From JAQBZY01 sp038117205 (GTDB lineage Bacteria; Pseudomonadota; Alphaproteobacteria; Rhodospirillales; Casp-alpha2), in the NCBI GenBank assembly GCA_038117205.1, contig JAYOFL010000008.1, forward strand, positions 16,525 through 80,524: 64,000 bases of DNA, read 5' to 3'. The position numbers and the translations under genes were made by a program. Under the pieces are notes generated by a model that made no database searches, was not told where the DNA came from, and saw nothing but the letters and a program-made list of their open reading frames with translations. Positions 25,491 through 33,754 of the stretch are shown here, piece by piece (within the stretch, counting starts at the first letter, position 1; each line of letters begins with the position of its first letter).

Positions 25491-25606
25491 CAGCAGGGCG
25501 TCTAGGGTTCCGGCCGGTCTCACCGGTGTCTGGTCCGAGAGATGCACGTCGCGGCCCTCAGGTCGCGATGCCACGGCGGGGGAAAATCCCGGGAGATAAA
25601 CCTGCG
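25491..25606 (+). promoter_or_regulatory. Guanidine-I (ykkC) riboswitch
   Basis: The conserved ykkC aptamer strings occur in order and spacing: CTAGGGTTCCG (25502-25512), TGGTCCGAGAG (25531-25541), CACGGCGGG (25572-25580) and CCCGGGAGA (25588-25596). A middle stem (GCA..TCGCG with CGCGA..TGC) sits between the second and third, and GCAGG (25493-25497) can pair with CCTGC (25601-25605) as P1. The class binds guanidinium and usually turns expression on. It precedes the ABC transporter and guanidinase-like operon. 25316-25490 shows no gene and should hold the promoter. Confidence 0.93.
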
Positions 25607-25679
25607 AGTGGCTCTGTGACTGCCGTGGAATTGACTCGTTTCGTGCCGCAGGCCTCCTCGCCACAAATGGAGAAGGAGG
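25601..25679 (+). promoter_or_regulatory. Expression platform with a sequestered ribosome-binding site
   Basis: CCTCCT (25653-25658) is complementary to the ribosome site AGGAGG (25674-25679), with an inner CCA/TGG pairing around a CAAA loop (25661-25670). The P1 strand CCTGCG (25601-25606) can instead pair with CGCAGG (25647-25652), directly next to the anti-ribosome-site strand. The two pairings involving 25601-25606 exclude each other, as expected of a riboswitch that acts on translation. The direction of the switch is inferred, not shown. Confidence 0.6.
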
Positions 25680-25686
25680 GTTCACG

Positions 25687-26757
25687 ATGAAAAGACTTCT
25701 GTGCAGAGGGGTCTTGGCGCTCGCCGTCGCCTTCGGGCTGATGGCGTCCGGCGCGGCCGAGGCGGCCGTCAAGAAGGACTTCAAGATCGCCTGGTCGATC
25801 TACGTCGGCTGGATGCCTTGGGCCTACGCCGACGAGAGCGGCATCCTGAAGAAGTGGGCCGACAAGTACGGGATCACCATCGAAGTCACCCAGATCAACG
25901 ACTACGTCGAGAGCATCAACCAATACACCGCCGGCAAGTACGACGGCTGCGTCATGACCAACATGGACGGCCTGTCGATCCCTGCGGGCGGCGGCGTCGA
26001 CTCGACGGCGCTCATCGTCGGCGACTTCTCGAACGGCAACGACGGCGTCGTCATGAAGGGCGCGAAGGGGCTCGCCGACCTCAAGGGGCAGAAGATCAAC
26101 CTCGTCGAGCTTTCCGTGTCGCATTATCTGCTGGCCCGCGCCCTCGACGCGGCGAAGCTGTCGGAAAAGGACGTCACCGTCGTCAACACGTCGGACGCCG
26201 ACATCGTCGCCGCGTTCAAGACGCCGGACGTGAAGGCCGTCGTCACCTGGAACCCGCTGTTGTCGGAAGTGGCGGCGGAGCCGGGCGCCAAGGTGCTCTA
26301 CACGTCGGCCAACATTCCGGGCGAGATCATCGACATGATGGTGGTGAACTCGGAGGCGCTGAAGGACAACCCGGCCTTCGGCAAGGCGCTGGTCGGCGCC
26401 TGGTTCGAGATCATGACGATCATGATGAAGGACGACGAGAAGGGAAAGAAGGCGCGCACCTACATGGCCGAGAAGTCGGGGACCGACCTCAAGGGCTACG
26501 ACGCGCAGCTCGCCACCACGAAGATGTTCTACAAGGCCGCTGACGCGGTGGCGTTCACCAAGAGCGCCGATCTCGTCAAGACGATGGACGTGGTGCGCAA
26601 GTTCCTGTTCGCGCACGGCATCCTCGGCGAGGGCGCGAAGAGCGCGGATTTCGTCGGCATGGCGTTCCCGGGCGGCAAGACGCTCGGCGACACCAAGAAC
26701 ACGAAGTTCCGCTTCGACCCGGCCTATATGGCGATGGCGGCGGACGGCAAACTCTGA
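25687..26757 (+). CDS. ABC transporter substrate-binding protein (NitT/TauT type), probably guanidine or a related compound
   Basis: A 356-residue periplasmic binding protein with a signal peptide (MKRLLCRGVLALAVAFGLMA, cleavage near AEA). It has the fold and spacing of nitrate/sulfonate-type binding proteins, of the kind annotated as putative urea ABC transporter binding proteins (IYVGWMPWAYADESGILKKW near residue 38). It is the first gene after the guanidine-I riboswitch, with AGGAGGG 8 bases upstream. The ligand is inferred from the riboswitch and the hydrolase gene, not from binding residues. Confidence 0.9.
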   Translation: MKRLLCRGVLALAVAFGLMASGAAEAAVKKDFKIAWSIYVGWMPWAYADESGILKKWADKYGITIEVTQINDYVESINQYTAGKYDGCVMTNMDGLSIPAGGGVDSTALIVGDFSNGNDGVVMKGAKGLADLKGQKINLVELSVSHYLLARALDAAKLSEKDVTVVNTSDADIVAAFKTPDVKAVVTWNPLLSEVAAEPGAKVLYTSANIPGEIIDMMVVNSEALKDNPAFGKALVGAWFEIMTIMMKDDEKGKKARTYMAEKSGTDLKGYDAQLATTKMFYKAADAVAFTKSADLVKTMDVVRKFLFAHGILGEGAKSADFVGMAFPGGKTLGDTKNTKFRFDPAYMAMAADGKL

Positions 26758-26788
26758 GCCCGGCTCGGGGACCGTCCGGCGGGTTCGC

Positions 26789-27610
26789 ATGCCGCGTCTG
26801 ATCAACAGGAAAGCGAGCGGGGTGGGCGGCCTGATCCTGGCCGTCCTCCCGTTCGTGATCCTGCTCGCCGCCTACATGATGGCGTCGGCGTCCCGGCTCG
26901 CCGAAAACCCGAACGACAAGCTGCTGCCGGCGTTCTCGACCATCGCCGAGACGACGGCGCGGCTCGCTTTCGAACCGGACCCGCGGAAGGGCGAATACAC
27001 GCTCTGGGTCGATACCCTGGCGAGCCTGACCCGGCTCGGCGTCGGGCTATCCGTCGCTACCGGGCTCGGTCTCGTGCTCGGTATTTCCATCGGCCTGTTG
27101 CCGCTGCTTCGAACGGGCCTCGCGCCCTTTGTCGCCGTCATATCGGTGGTGCCGCCTTTGGCGGTGTTGCCGATCCTCTTCATCGTCTTCGGGCTCGGCG
27201 AGGTTTCGAAGGTGGTGCTGATCGTCATCGGCATCGCGCCGACGATGGTCCGCGATCTCTCCATTCACGTCTCGCAGACGCCGCAGGAGCAATTGATCAA
27301 GGCGCAGACCTTGGGCGCCAGCACGTGGCAGATCGTCACGCGCATCGCTTTGCCGCAGGCGTTGCCTCGGCTCGTCGCCATCCTGCGCCTGTCGCTCGGC
27401 CCGGCGTGGCTGTTCCTGATTTCCAGCGAGGCCATCGCCGCCACGGAAGGGCTCGGCTATCGCATCTTCCTGGTTCGGCGTTATCTCGCCATGGACGTGA
27501 TCCTGCCTTACGTCGTTTGGATCACGCTGCTCGCCTTCCTGATGGATTATCTGCTCAAGCGGGTATCGCGCGCCGCCTTCAAATGGCAGGCGGAGGAGAG
27601 CAGCCTGTGA
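26789..27610 (+). CDS. ABC transporter permease (NitT/TauT type), riboswitch-linked
   Basis: A 273-residue inner-membrane permease with about six helices. The EAA loop is at LIKAQTLGASTWQIVTRIALP (about residues 170-190). A conserved extension after the first helix (SRLAENPNDKLLPAFSTI) is typical of the permeases paired with this binding-protein type. Its stop overlaps the ATPase start (GTGA), indicating coupled translation. Confidence 0.93.
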   Translation: MPRLINRKASGVGGLILAVLPFVILLAAYMMASASRLAENPNDKLLPAFSTIAETTARLAFEPDPRKGEYTLWVDTLASLTRLGVGLSVATGLGLVLGISIGLLPLLRTGLAPFVAVISVVPPLAVLPILFIVFGLGEVSKVVLIVIGIAPTMVRDLSIHVSQTPQEQLIKAQTLGASTWQIVTRIALPQALPRLVAILRLSLGPAWLFLISSEAIAATEGLGYRIFLVRRYLAMDVILPYVVWITLLAFLMDYLLKRVSRAAFKWQAEESSL

Positions 27611-28389
27611 GCCTGATTTCCGTCCGCGAAGTGCACAAGAGCTACGGTCCGGTCCGGGTGTTGGAGCGGGTGAACCTGGAAATCCGCGAAGGCGATTTCT
27701 GCGCCGTCGTCGGCGCGTCCGGCTGCGGCAAGACGACCTTTCTCCGCATGCTGCTGAGCCAGGAAGCGCCGGATCGGGGGGCGATCCTGCTGGACGGCAT
27801 GCCGCTCGCCCTCGAGCCCGGGCCGGACCGGGGCGTCGTCTTCCAACGCTATTCCGTCTTTCCGCACATGACGGTCGAGGAAAACCTGATCGCCGCCGCA
27901 GAGTTCCGGGGCGCGCCGGTCGCCGGACGGTTCTTCGGCAAGCGCCGCCGTGCCGCCGTCGCCGCCGTCGAGGAAATGCTGGACGGCGTCGGCCTGACAC
28001 GGGCGCGTCATCTGTTTCCGAAATCGCTGTCGGGCGGCATGCAGCAGCGCGTCGCCATCGCGCAGGCGCTGCTCGCCAAGCCGAAGGTGCTTTTGCTCGA
28101 CGAACCGTTCGGCGCCCTCGACCCCGGCACCCGCGCCGACATGCACCGGATCATGCTGGGGCTCTGGCGGGCGCACGGCATGACCGTCTTCATGGTGACG
28201 CACGATCTCGACGAAGGCTTCCGTCTCGGCACGCGGCTCCTCGTCTTCGACAAGCCGCGCTGGGACCCGCAGGCGCCGGACGCCTATGGCGCCACCGTCA
28301 CCTACGACCTGCCGCTCGAACCGCACGAGGACGCGCCGGCCGCTCCGGGCGCCGAACCAGAAACGAAGGGAAACAACCATGTTCAATAA
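27607..28389 (+). CDS. ABC transporter ATP-binding protein, riboswitch-linked
   Basis: A 260-residue ATPase with Walker A GASGCGKTT, Q-loop VVFQRYSVFPHM, signature LSGGMQQR, Walker B KVLLLDEPFGALD and switch histidine VTHDLDE. A short C-terminal tail follows. It starts at GTG 27607 inside the permease stop and ends 11 bases inside the hydrolase gene, so the transporter and hydrolase are translated together. Confidence 0.94.
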   Translation: MSLISVREVHKSYGPVRVLERVNLEIREGDFCAVVGASGCGKTTFLRMLLSQEAPDRGAILLDGMPLALEPGPDRGVVFQRYSVFPHMTVEENLIAAAEFRGAPVAGRFFGKRRRAAVAAVEEMLDGVGLTRARHLFPKSLSGGMQQRVAIAQALLAKPKVLLLDEPFGALDPGTRADMHRIMLGLWRAHGMTVFMVTHDLDEGFRLGTRLLVFDKPRWDPQAPDAYGATVTYDLPLEPHEDAPAAPGAEPETKGNNHVQ

Positions 28390-29593
28390 TCCGCACGACA
28401 CCCGACGCCACCGCGTCGCCGGCTTGCTGCCGACGGCGCGCCGCGAGGAGCGGCGGCACCATCCGGATTTCAGCAAGCTGCAATTGAAGGGCTGGCAGGC
28501 GGCGCTCAAGGAAGCGGACATCCCGGGCGACGGCTGGGCGAAGGAGCGGGAATGGGCGCTCCGCATGGGCCTCGCGGGCGCCGACAGCATCGAGGACAAG
28601 TCGATCCCGACCTTCGCGCGGGGAGAATTGCCGCATTACGCCGGCATCAACACCTTCCTCAAGGCGCCCTATATCGAGGACGTGCGCGAGGTCGGCAACT
28701 ACGACGCCGCCGTGCTCGGCGTGCCGTTCGACGGCGGCACCACGTACCGGCCCGGCACCCGCTTCGGCCCGCAGGGCGTGCGCCGCATCTCGGCCCTTTA
28801 CACGCCCTACAACTACGAGATGGGCGTCGATCTCCGCGAGCAGATGACGCTCTGCGACGCCGGCGACGTCTTCACCATCCCGGCCAATCTGGAAAAGTCC
28901 TTCGACCAGATCACCAAGGCCATGAGCCACGTGTTCTCGTCCGGCGCCATGCCGATCGTCGTCGGCGGCGACCACTCCATCGGCTTTCCGACGGTGCGCG
29001 GCATCGCCGACTGCACCAGCAAGAAGATCGGCATCGTGCATTTCGACCGCCACGCCGACATCCAGGAAAAGGACCTGGACGAACGCATGCACACGACACC
29101 CTGGTTCCACGCCACCAACATGCCGAACGTCTCACCGAAGAATTTGGTGCAGATCGGCATCGGCGGCTGGCAGGTGCCCAGGGAAGCCGTCGTCGAGGCC
29201 CGGAAGCGCGACACCACCATCATTTCCATGTCGGATGTCGAGGAACTCGGCATCGACAAGGTGGCGGAAATCGCGCTCGACATCGCCTGGGAAGGTGCGG
29301 ACGCCGTCTACATGAGCTTCGACGTCGATTGCGTCGATTGCGGCTTCGTGCCGGGCCCCGGCTGGCCGGAGCCGGGCGGCTTCCTGCCCCGCGAAGCGCT
29401 CGCGCTGGTCGGTAAGGTGGCGGCGGAGGGGCTCTGCGGTCTCGAGGTCGTCGAGGTCTCGCCGCCCTACGACACGTCGGACATCACGTCCTTGTTCGCG
29501 ACGCGCGTCATCGTCGACGTGCTCGGCACGCTTGTCAGCCACGGCAAGATGGGTGCGCACAAGGGCATCATCGACAAGCCGGTTTCGTTCTAG
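28379..29593 (+). CDS. Ureohydrolase family protein, probable guanidinase (GdmH-like)
   Basis: A 404-residue arginase/agmatinase-fold enzyme. All six metal ligands are present: His199 (GGDHS), Asp223, His225 and Asp227 (FDRHAD), Asp315 and Asp317 (SFDVD). The loop after the last ligands reads PGPGWPEPGG, with Trp329 where agmatinases usually have Thr. A roughly 100-residue N-terminal extension precedes the catalytic core, as in the nickel-dependent guanidine hydrolase of Synechocystis. With the upstream guanidine-I riboswitch and transporter, guanidine to urea plus ammonia is the best prediction. Agmatinase is less likely. Confidence 0.85.
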   Translation: MFNNPHDTRRHRVAGLLPTARREERRHHPDFSKLQLKGWQAALKEADIPGDGWAKEREWALRMGLAGADSIEDKSIPTFARGELPHYAGINTFLKAPYIEDVREVGNYDAAVLGVPFDGGTTYRPGTRFGPQGVRRISALYTPYNYEMGVDLREQMTLCDAGDVFTIPANLEKSFDQITKAMSHVFSSGAMPIVVGGDHSIGFPTVRGIADCTSKKIGIVHFDRHADIQEKDLDERMHTTPWFHATNMPNVSPKNLVQIGIGGWQVPREAVVEARKRDTTIISMSDVEELGIDKVAEIALDIAWEGADAVYMSFDVDCVDCGFVPGPGWPEPGGFLPREALALVGKVAAEGLCGLEVVEVSPPYDTSDITSLFATRVIVDVLGTLVSHGKMGAHKGIIDKPVSF

Positions 29594-29610
29594 GGGCGGG
29601 GGAGGAAGAC

Positions 29611-30090
29611 ATGCCGCACGACGGACATCAGCATCATCCTTTCGGCCATGTGCACGCACATGCGCATCCGCACACGCATACGGTCGGGCACAACCACGCC
29701 GGGCCGGATCATCTGCATTCGCATCCGATCCCGGCGGACGGGCCGGACGCGATGGACGACGCGGCCCGGGACTTCATCGACAATTTCGTCGACGGCTTCC
29801 AGCGCGCCGACGACAAGACGGGCTTCCTGCGCCTCGCGCAGGTGCCGTTCGAGATACCGTCGCCGACCGGGGGCGCGGAATTGAAGCTGGTCGACGTGAC
29901 GCTGGAGCACGCCTATCAGGTGGCGACCGCGTCGCCCGCCTTCGGCTCGGCGGAACTGGTCTACCACCCGTATCCGGGCCGCATGGTCCGCCAGCGGACG
30001 GAGATGCGTTTCGTCTACGTGTCGCTCCGCGAGCGTCTCGACGTGCCGCTTACCGATATGGCCGGCCGTCTTAGGCGATCCGGCGCCTAG
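29611..30090 (+). CDS. Histidine-rich small protein, candidate metal (nickel) chaperone for the guanidinase
   Basis: A 159-residue protein with 15 histidines in residues 1-38, mostly alternating (HVHAHAHPHTHT, then HNHAGPDHLHSH), the pattern of a metal-binding tail. The remaining about 115 residues are a non-repetitive domain I do not recognise (FIDNFVDGFQRADDKTGFLRL onwards), ending in RRSGA. No signal peptide, so it is cytoplasmic. It begins 17 bases after the hydrolase stop with a GGGGGAGGAAG ribosome site. Known guanidinases need nickel and HypA/HypB-like helpers, and this protein may do that job here; that is inference. Confidence 0.8.
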   Translation: MPHDGHQHHPFGHVHAHAHPHTHTVGHNHAGPDHLHSHPIPADGPDAMDDAARDFIDNFVDGFQRADDKTGFLRLAQVPFEIPSPTGGAELKLVDVTLEHAYQVATASPAFGSAELVYHPYPGRMVRQRTEMRFVYVSLRERLDVPLTDMAGRLRRSGA

Positions 30091-30139
30091 CCGTTCGAGG
30101 TGGATTGTCGCGCCCCCGGCACGGCGCTACAGTCCGACC

Positions 30140-31273
30140 ATGACGCAGATGACCTATCCCGCCGTGTTCATGCGCGGCGGCAGTTCCAAGGGGGTGTTCT
30201 TCAAGAACACGGATCTTCCGGCGGACGAGGACGCGCGCGACCGCATCTTCCTGCATGTGCTCGGCAGTCCCGATCCTTATGGCCGGCAGTTGAACGGCAT
30301 GGGCGGCGGCGTCTCTTCCGTCTCGAAGGCGGTGATCGTCGGCCCGCCGAGCGTCGCGGGCGCCGACGTCGACTACACCTTCGCGCAGATCGCCATCGAC
30401 CGTCCGGTGGTCGACTACAGCGCGACCTGTGGCAATCTCTCGTCCGCCATCGGCCCGTTCGCCGTGGACGCCGGCATCCTGAAGGCCGGCCCGGACGGCA
30501 CCCGCACGGTGCGTGTCCACAACACCAACACGCGGAAAATCTACGACGCCACCTTCCAGGTTCGGGACGGCGCCTTCGACGAGGCCGGCGACTTCGTCAT
30601 TCCGGGCGTCGCCGGCGGTGGGTCGTGCATCCGTCTCGACTATTTCGATCCGGGCGGCGCCACCACCGCCGCCTTGCTGCCGACCGGCAACGCCGTCGAC
30701 GTGTTGGACGTGCCGGGCGTCGGCGCCGTCGAGGCCAGCATGGTCGACGCGTCGACGGCGCTGGTCCTGGTCGCCGCCGAGCGGTTCGGCAAGACCGCCG
30801 CCGAGAGCGTCGCCGAGTTGGAAGCCGACCGACCGTTCATGGAGACCCTCGACAAGGTGCGTCGCGCCGCCGCCGTCGCCATGGGCCTCGCCAAGTCGCC
30901 GGAGACGGCGCCCCTCGGCAACCCGAAGATCGGCATCGTCGGCCGGCCCGCCGCGTATCGGACCCTCGCCGGCGACGAGGTCCGTCCGGACGGCGCCGAT
31001 CTCGCGGCGCGCATCGTCTCCATGGGGCAGGTGCACCGGGTGCTGCCGCTGACCGGCGCCATGTGCCTCGCCGTCGCCTGCCGCATCCCGGGCAGCATCC
31101 CGAACGCGCTGGTCCGATTGCAGCCGGGCGATCTGCGCCTCGCCAATCCGTCCGGCGTGCTGCCGGTTGACGCCAAGGTCACGGTGACGAATGCCGACGT
31201 CCGCGCCGAGAGCGTCACCGTCTACCGGACGGCGCGGCCGCTGATGGCCGGGCATGTGTTCGTTCCCCGGTGA
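30140..31273 (+). CDS. PrpF-like isomerase (DUF453 family)
   Basis: A 377-residue protein of the PrpF/4-oxalomesaconate tautomerase family, with two similar diaminopimelate-epimerase-like halves. The N-terminal PAVFMRGGSSKGVFF and the conserved cysteine region ATCGNLSSAIGPFAV near residue 98 are diagnostic. Characterised members move a double bond in aconitate-like or oxalomesaconate-type acids. No prp or gallate genes are nearby, so the substrate is unknown. The start at 30140 could be 9 bases later (ATG 30149). Confidence 0.88.
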   Translation: MTQMTYPAVFMRGGSSKGVFFKNTDLPADEDARDRIFLHVLGSPDPYGRQLNGMGGGVSSVSKAVIVGPPSVAGADVDYTFAQIAIDRPVVDYSATCGNLSSAIGPFAVDAGILKAGPDGTRTVRVHNTNTRKIYDATFQVRDGAFDEAGDFVIPGVAGGGSCIRLDYFDPGGATTAALLPTGNAVDVLDVPGVGAVEASMVDASTALVLVAAERFGKTAAESVAELEADRPFMETLDKVRRAAAVAMGLAKSPETAPLGNPKIGIVGRPAAYRTLAGDEVRPDGADLAARIVSMGQVHRVLPLTGAMCLAVACRIPGSIPNALVRLQPGDLRLANPSGVLPVDAKVTVTNADVRAESVTVYRTARPLMAGHVFVPR

Positions 31274-31318
31274 CGCGCGTCATTGCCAACGCGCCGCCTT
31301 CCGCATAGCGTGAATCGC

Positions 31319-31681
31319 ATGGGGGACTTCAACGATTTTCTCGAAGACAGACGCCGCTATGCCCGGCTGCCGGGACCACGTCTTTCCGTCCGTATCGGCG
31401 AGCGGTGCTTTCCGGTCGTCGAATGGAGCTTCGGCGGATTTCTGGTCGAGGACGACGGCGCCAATCTCAGCGGCGGCGCATTGGTCAAGGTGACGGGCTT
31501 GGTGCTTGGCGACCCGGACGTCGAGGACGCCGATCTTCGGCCCGTCGACATCCGCGCCCGTGTCGTCCGCGCCCAGCGCGACGCCGGACTGGCGGCGCTC
31601 ACCAGCTACAATCTCGACGGCGCCGCCTACCAGGTGCTGTCGGAAGTCCGCGATCTCATGGCCGCCGAAGCCGGCGGCTGA
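31319..31681 (+). CDS. PilZ domain protein
   Basis: A 120-residue single PilZ domain, a cyclic-di-GMP receptor fold. The arginine box is RRRYAR near residue 11 and the second motif reads EWSFGG, where the usual form is D/N-x-S-x-x-G; Glu replaces the acidic or amide residue, so binding may be weaker. ATG at 31319 is chosen over an upstream one at 31283 because the domain begins here. Confidence 0.78.
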   Translation: MGDFNDFLEDRRRYARLPGPRLSVRIGERCFPVVEWSFGGFLVEDDGANLSGGALVKVTGLVLGDPDVEDADLRPVDIRARVVRAQRDAGLAALTSYNLDGAAYQVLSEVRDLMAAEAGG

Positions 31682-31715
31682 CCGCCCTCACTCGATACCC
31701 AAGCCAAAAAGCTCG

Positions 31716-32975
31716 TTAAGGGCCTTCCTTGCGCGCTTTTGTGATCGTTTCGAGTAAGTTCGGCGGCATGGTATCGTCGTCGCTTGTTGCGCCTGGCGGC
31801 CGGAATAAGGCGTTCAATATTAGGATGCGTTCCGCAGTTTCGATGTTGTTCTTGGTATCTGCCGCCAAGTTTAGGAAAGTCTTTGTAAGGGCAGCACGAA
31901 TTTCCGCGTCCCGCCGCGCATTCAGTGCGTGAACATAAACCCGGGACGTCAGTCGCATTAACCAGGCAAGTGCCAATACCGGAAAAGCAAGAATCATACT
32001 GAGCGCGATGCTGCCTGGCCCGAATGATCCACTGCTGGAATTCACAGGTTGAAGCTTGTGACCCTCGCTAATAACGAAATCGAGGTTGGAGAAAATGGCC
32101 CAAACCCCGCCAACCCCGAGCGCAGAAAATAATATGAAAGCTCCAATTGCTTGGAACAGATGGCTTGTCGCTGCGCCCTGCCAGAGGTCTACCGCATCGT
32201 CGGTTGCGAGCTTCGTTTTCAGCAGGTCTTGTAAGTCGCGGATTTTTTCACGTTCTTTCTTGATCCATTCAATCAGTGAAGACTCGGCTTTCTCAAATCG
32301 GTCTTGCTGGGCGTTCAATCGACTGTCTGTCTTGTCTGCCCGAGTATTGAGTGCGGATTCAGTCGACCGCGCTTGTTCTTTCAGGTTGTTAATGAGCGTG
32401 CGAACTTCTTCCGACAACTTATGCCGTAAATCCTCCGTGGTCTCTCTTTCAGAAGCATTTGTCCGCTTTATGTCAGAATCTAAAATAGCTCCGTCAATCA
32501 TTGCTGATACAATGGGACCAGTATTTATTTGATTATTGCGATGGTAGGTTACGTCCAATTTAGAGAGGCCATTCTTTAGTAGTATTCCTGCGGCAGTATT
32601 CTGATCTTCTCCAGCAGCCTTTAAAATGCGTTTGCCCGCTGCGCTGGTTGATAGGGGAATTCTTCCCTCTGCTAGAAGTAATAAAACATCATTTGTTCTA
32701 GCTTGCGCAGTTGCTCTTGAGTGAGCATCACCAGAGTCCAAATTTTGAACTAGGGATGCTGCGTGACCGAGTTTGTTGTGTGGCTCCATCAACGCCGTTC
32801 TAAGTGGTTCCGGCAATTCGGGATTGTTTTTTCCGGCTGCAAAAACCTCGCTCCACGCTGTGCGCTCATCGGCCAACCAGGCGCCGAGTTCGGCAGAATT
32901 GTTGAATTTCAGCGGGTTGCTTCGACCGGGAAGCTTGAGACCCTCGTCAGAAAATATACTTTCAAGAAGCGTCAT
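31716..32975 (-). CDS. Coiled-coil membrane protein, DUF6161-like, AT-rich
   Basis: A 419-residue protein unlike its neighbours in base composition. Residues about 175-265 form a long coiled coil (ETTEDLRHKLSEEVRTLINN onwards). Two membrane helices follow (about 277-300 and 320-345, FILFSALGVGGVWAIF and SIALSMILAFPVLALAWLM). A cytoplasmic tail ends the protein. The arrangement resembles the DUF6161 group, whose function is not known to me. The gene is visibly AT-richer than the flanking DNA, which suggests horizontal gain. Flanking 32976-33118 shows no gene. Confidence 0.7.
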   Translation of the reverse strand: MTLLESIFSDEGLKLPGRSNPLKFNNSAELGAWLADERTAWSEVFAAGKNNPELPEPLRTALMEPHNKLGHAASLVQNLDSGDAHSRATAQARTNDVLLLLAEGRIPLSTSAAGKRILKAAGEDQNTAAGILLKNGLSKLDVTYHRNNQINTGPIVSAMIDGAILDSDIKRTNASERETTEDLRHKLSEEVRTLINNLKEQARSTESALNTRADKTDSRLNAQQDRFEKAESSLIEWIKKEREKIRDLQDLLKTKLATDDAVDLWQGAATSHLFQAIGAFILFSALGVGGVWAIFSNLDFVISEGHKLQPVNSSSGSFGPGSIALSMILAFPVLALAWLMRLTSRVYVHALNARRDAEIRAALTKTFLNLAADTKNNIETAERILILNALFRPPGATSDDDTMPPNLLETITKARKEGP

Positions 32976-33118
32976 AAGAGAATTCCCGCAAAAGCATGTC
33001 CTTTAAGTAGGTCACAGGCTGAGATTGCGGTCAAATTTTACGTAGCGTCTCCGTTAACTCTCGGAACCTCAATAGTAGGTCATTGAGCAGAATGCTTCGC
33101 TAAGTGTGAAACGGAGCC

Positions 33119-33754
33119 TCAGTCGAACCACTTCCGCCAGGCGTCCCAGCCGATAATCAGATCGGCCATCATGGCGTGGCCCTCGCGCCTCGGATGCACG
33201 CCGTCGCCCTTGATGTAGTACTTCGGCCAGTCGGAGTTGGCGGCGAGCGGCGTGAACACGTCGAGATAGGGAATGCCGAGCTCGTCGGCGACCTCTTCGT
33301 ACATGTCGCCCAGCACCGCGTTCCGGGACGACGACAGAAACCGCGCCCGGCCCGGCGCCGAGCTGAACGGCATGTCGTCGTCGTTGACCGGCATCGGCCC
33401 GACCCAGAGCGTCGGCAGCCACGCCTTCACCGCCGACATCATGGCGCGCGCCGTGGCGACCGATTCCTCGACCGGCACCCGCAACTCGCCGTTCTCCATC
33501 GCCATGTCGTTGCAGCCGAACGAGAACACCAGCGCGCGCGGATTGTCCTTCGGCAGCCGCGCCTCGCACTCGGCGCGCCAGCGCGCGGCGATCATCTTCG
33601 AGGTGTCGCCGCGAATGCCCAGGTTGTACATGGTGACGTCGTGCCCCGCCTGGCGCTCGCGCTGCATGACGCGGCCCGGCCAGCCGAGAAAGTCGTCGTC
33701 GCCGGTCCCGAGCAGCAGGCTGTCGCCGACAAAACATACGCGGAGTGTCGTCAT
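33119..33754 (-). CDS. SGNH/GDSL-family hydrolase
   Basis: A 211-residue lipase/esterase-type hydrolase with an intact catalytic set: Ser in FVGDSLLLG (residues 8-16), Gly in block II (NLGIRGDT), Asn in GCND, and the Asp-His pair in GDGVHPRREGH. Its start overlaps the stop of the CCA nucleotidyltransferase gene by four bases, so it is the fifth gene of a reverse-strand operon that begins at 36627. Substrate unknown. Confidence 0.88.
   Translation of the reverse strand: MTTLRVCFVGDSLLLGTGDDDFLGWPGRVMQRERQAGHDVTMYNLGIRGDTSKMIAARWRAECEARLPKDNPRALVFSFGCNDMAMENGELRVPVEESVATARAMMSAVKAWLPTLWVGPMPVNDDDMPFSSAPGRARFLSSSRNAVLGDMYEEVADELGIPYLDVFTPLAANSDWPKYYIKGDGVHPRREGHAMMADLIIGWDAWRKWFD

Noticed and set aside
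29611..29730. Histidine-rich N-terminus as a frameshift artefact
   Set aside because: The frame continues into a non-repetitive domain, with normal codon use and a good ribosome site, so it is likely real.
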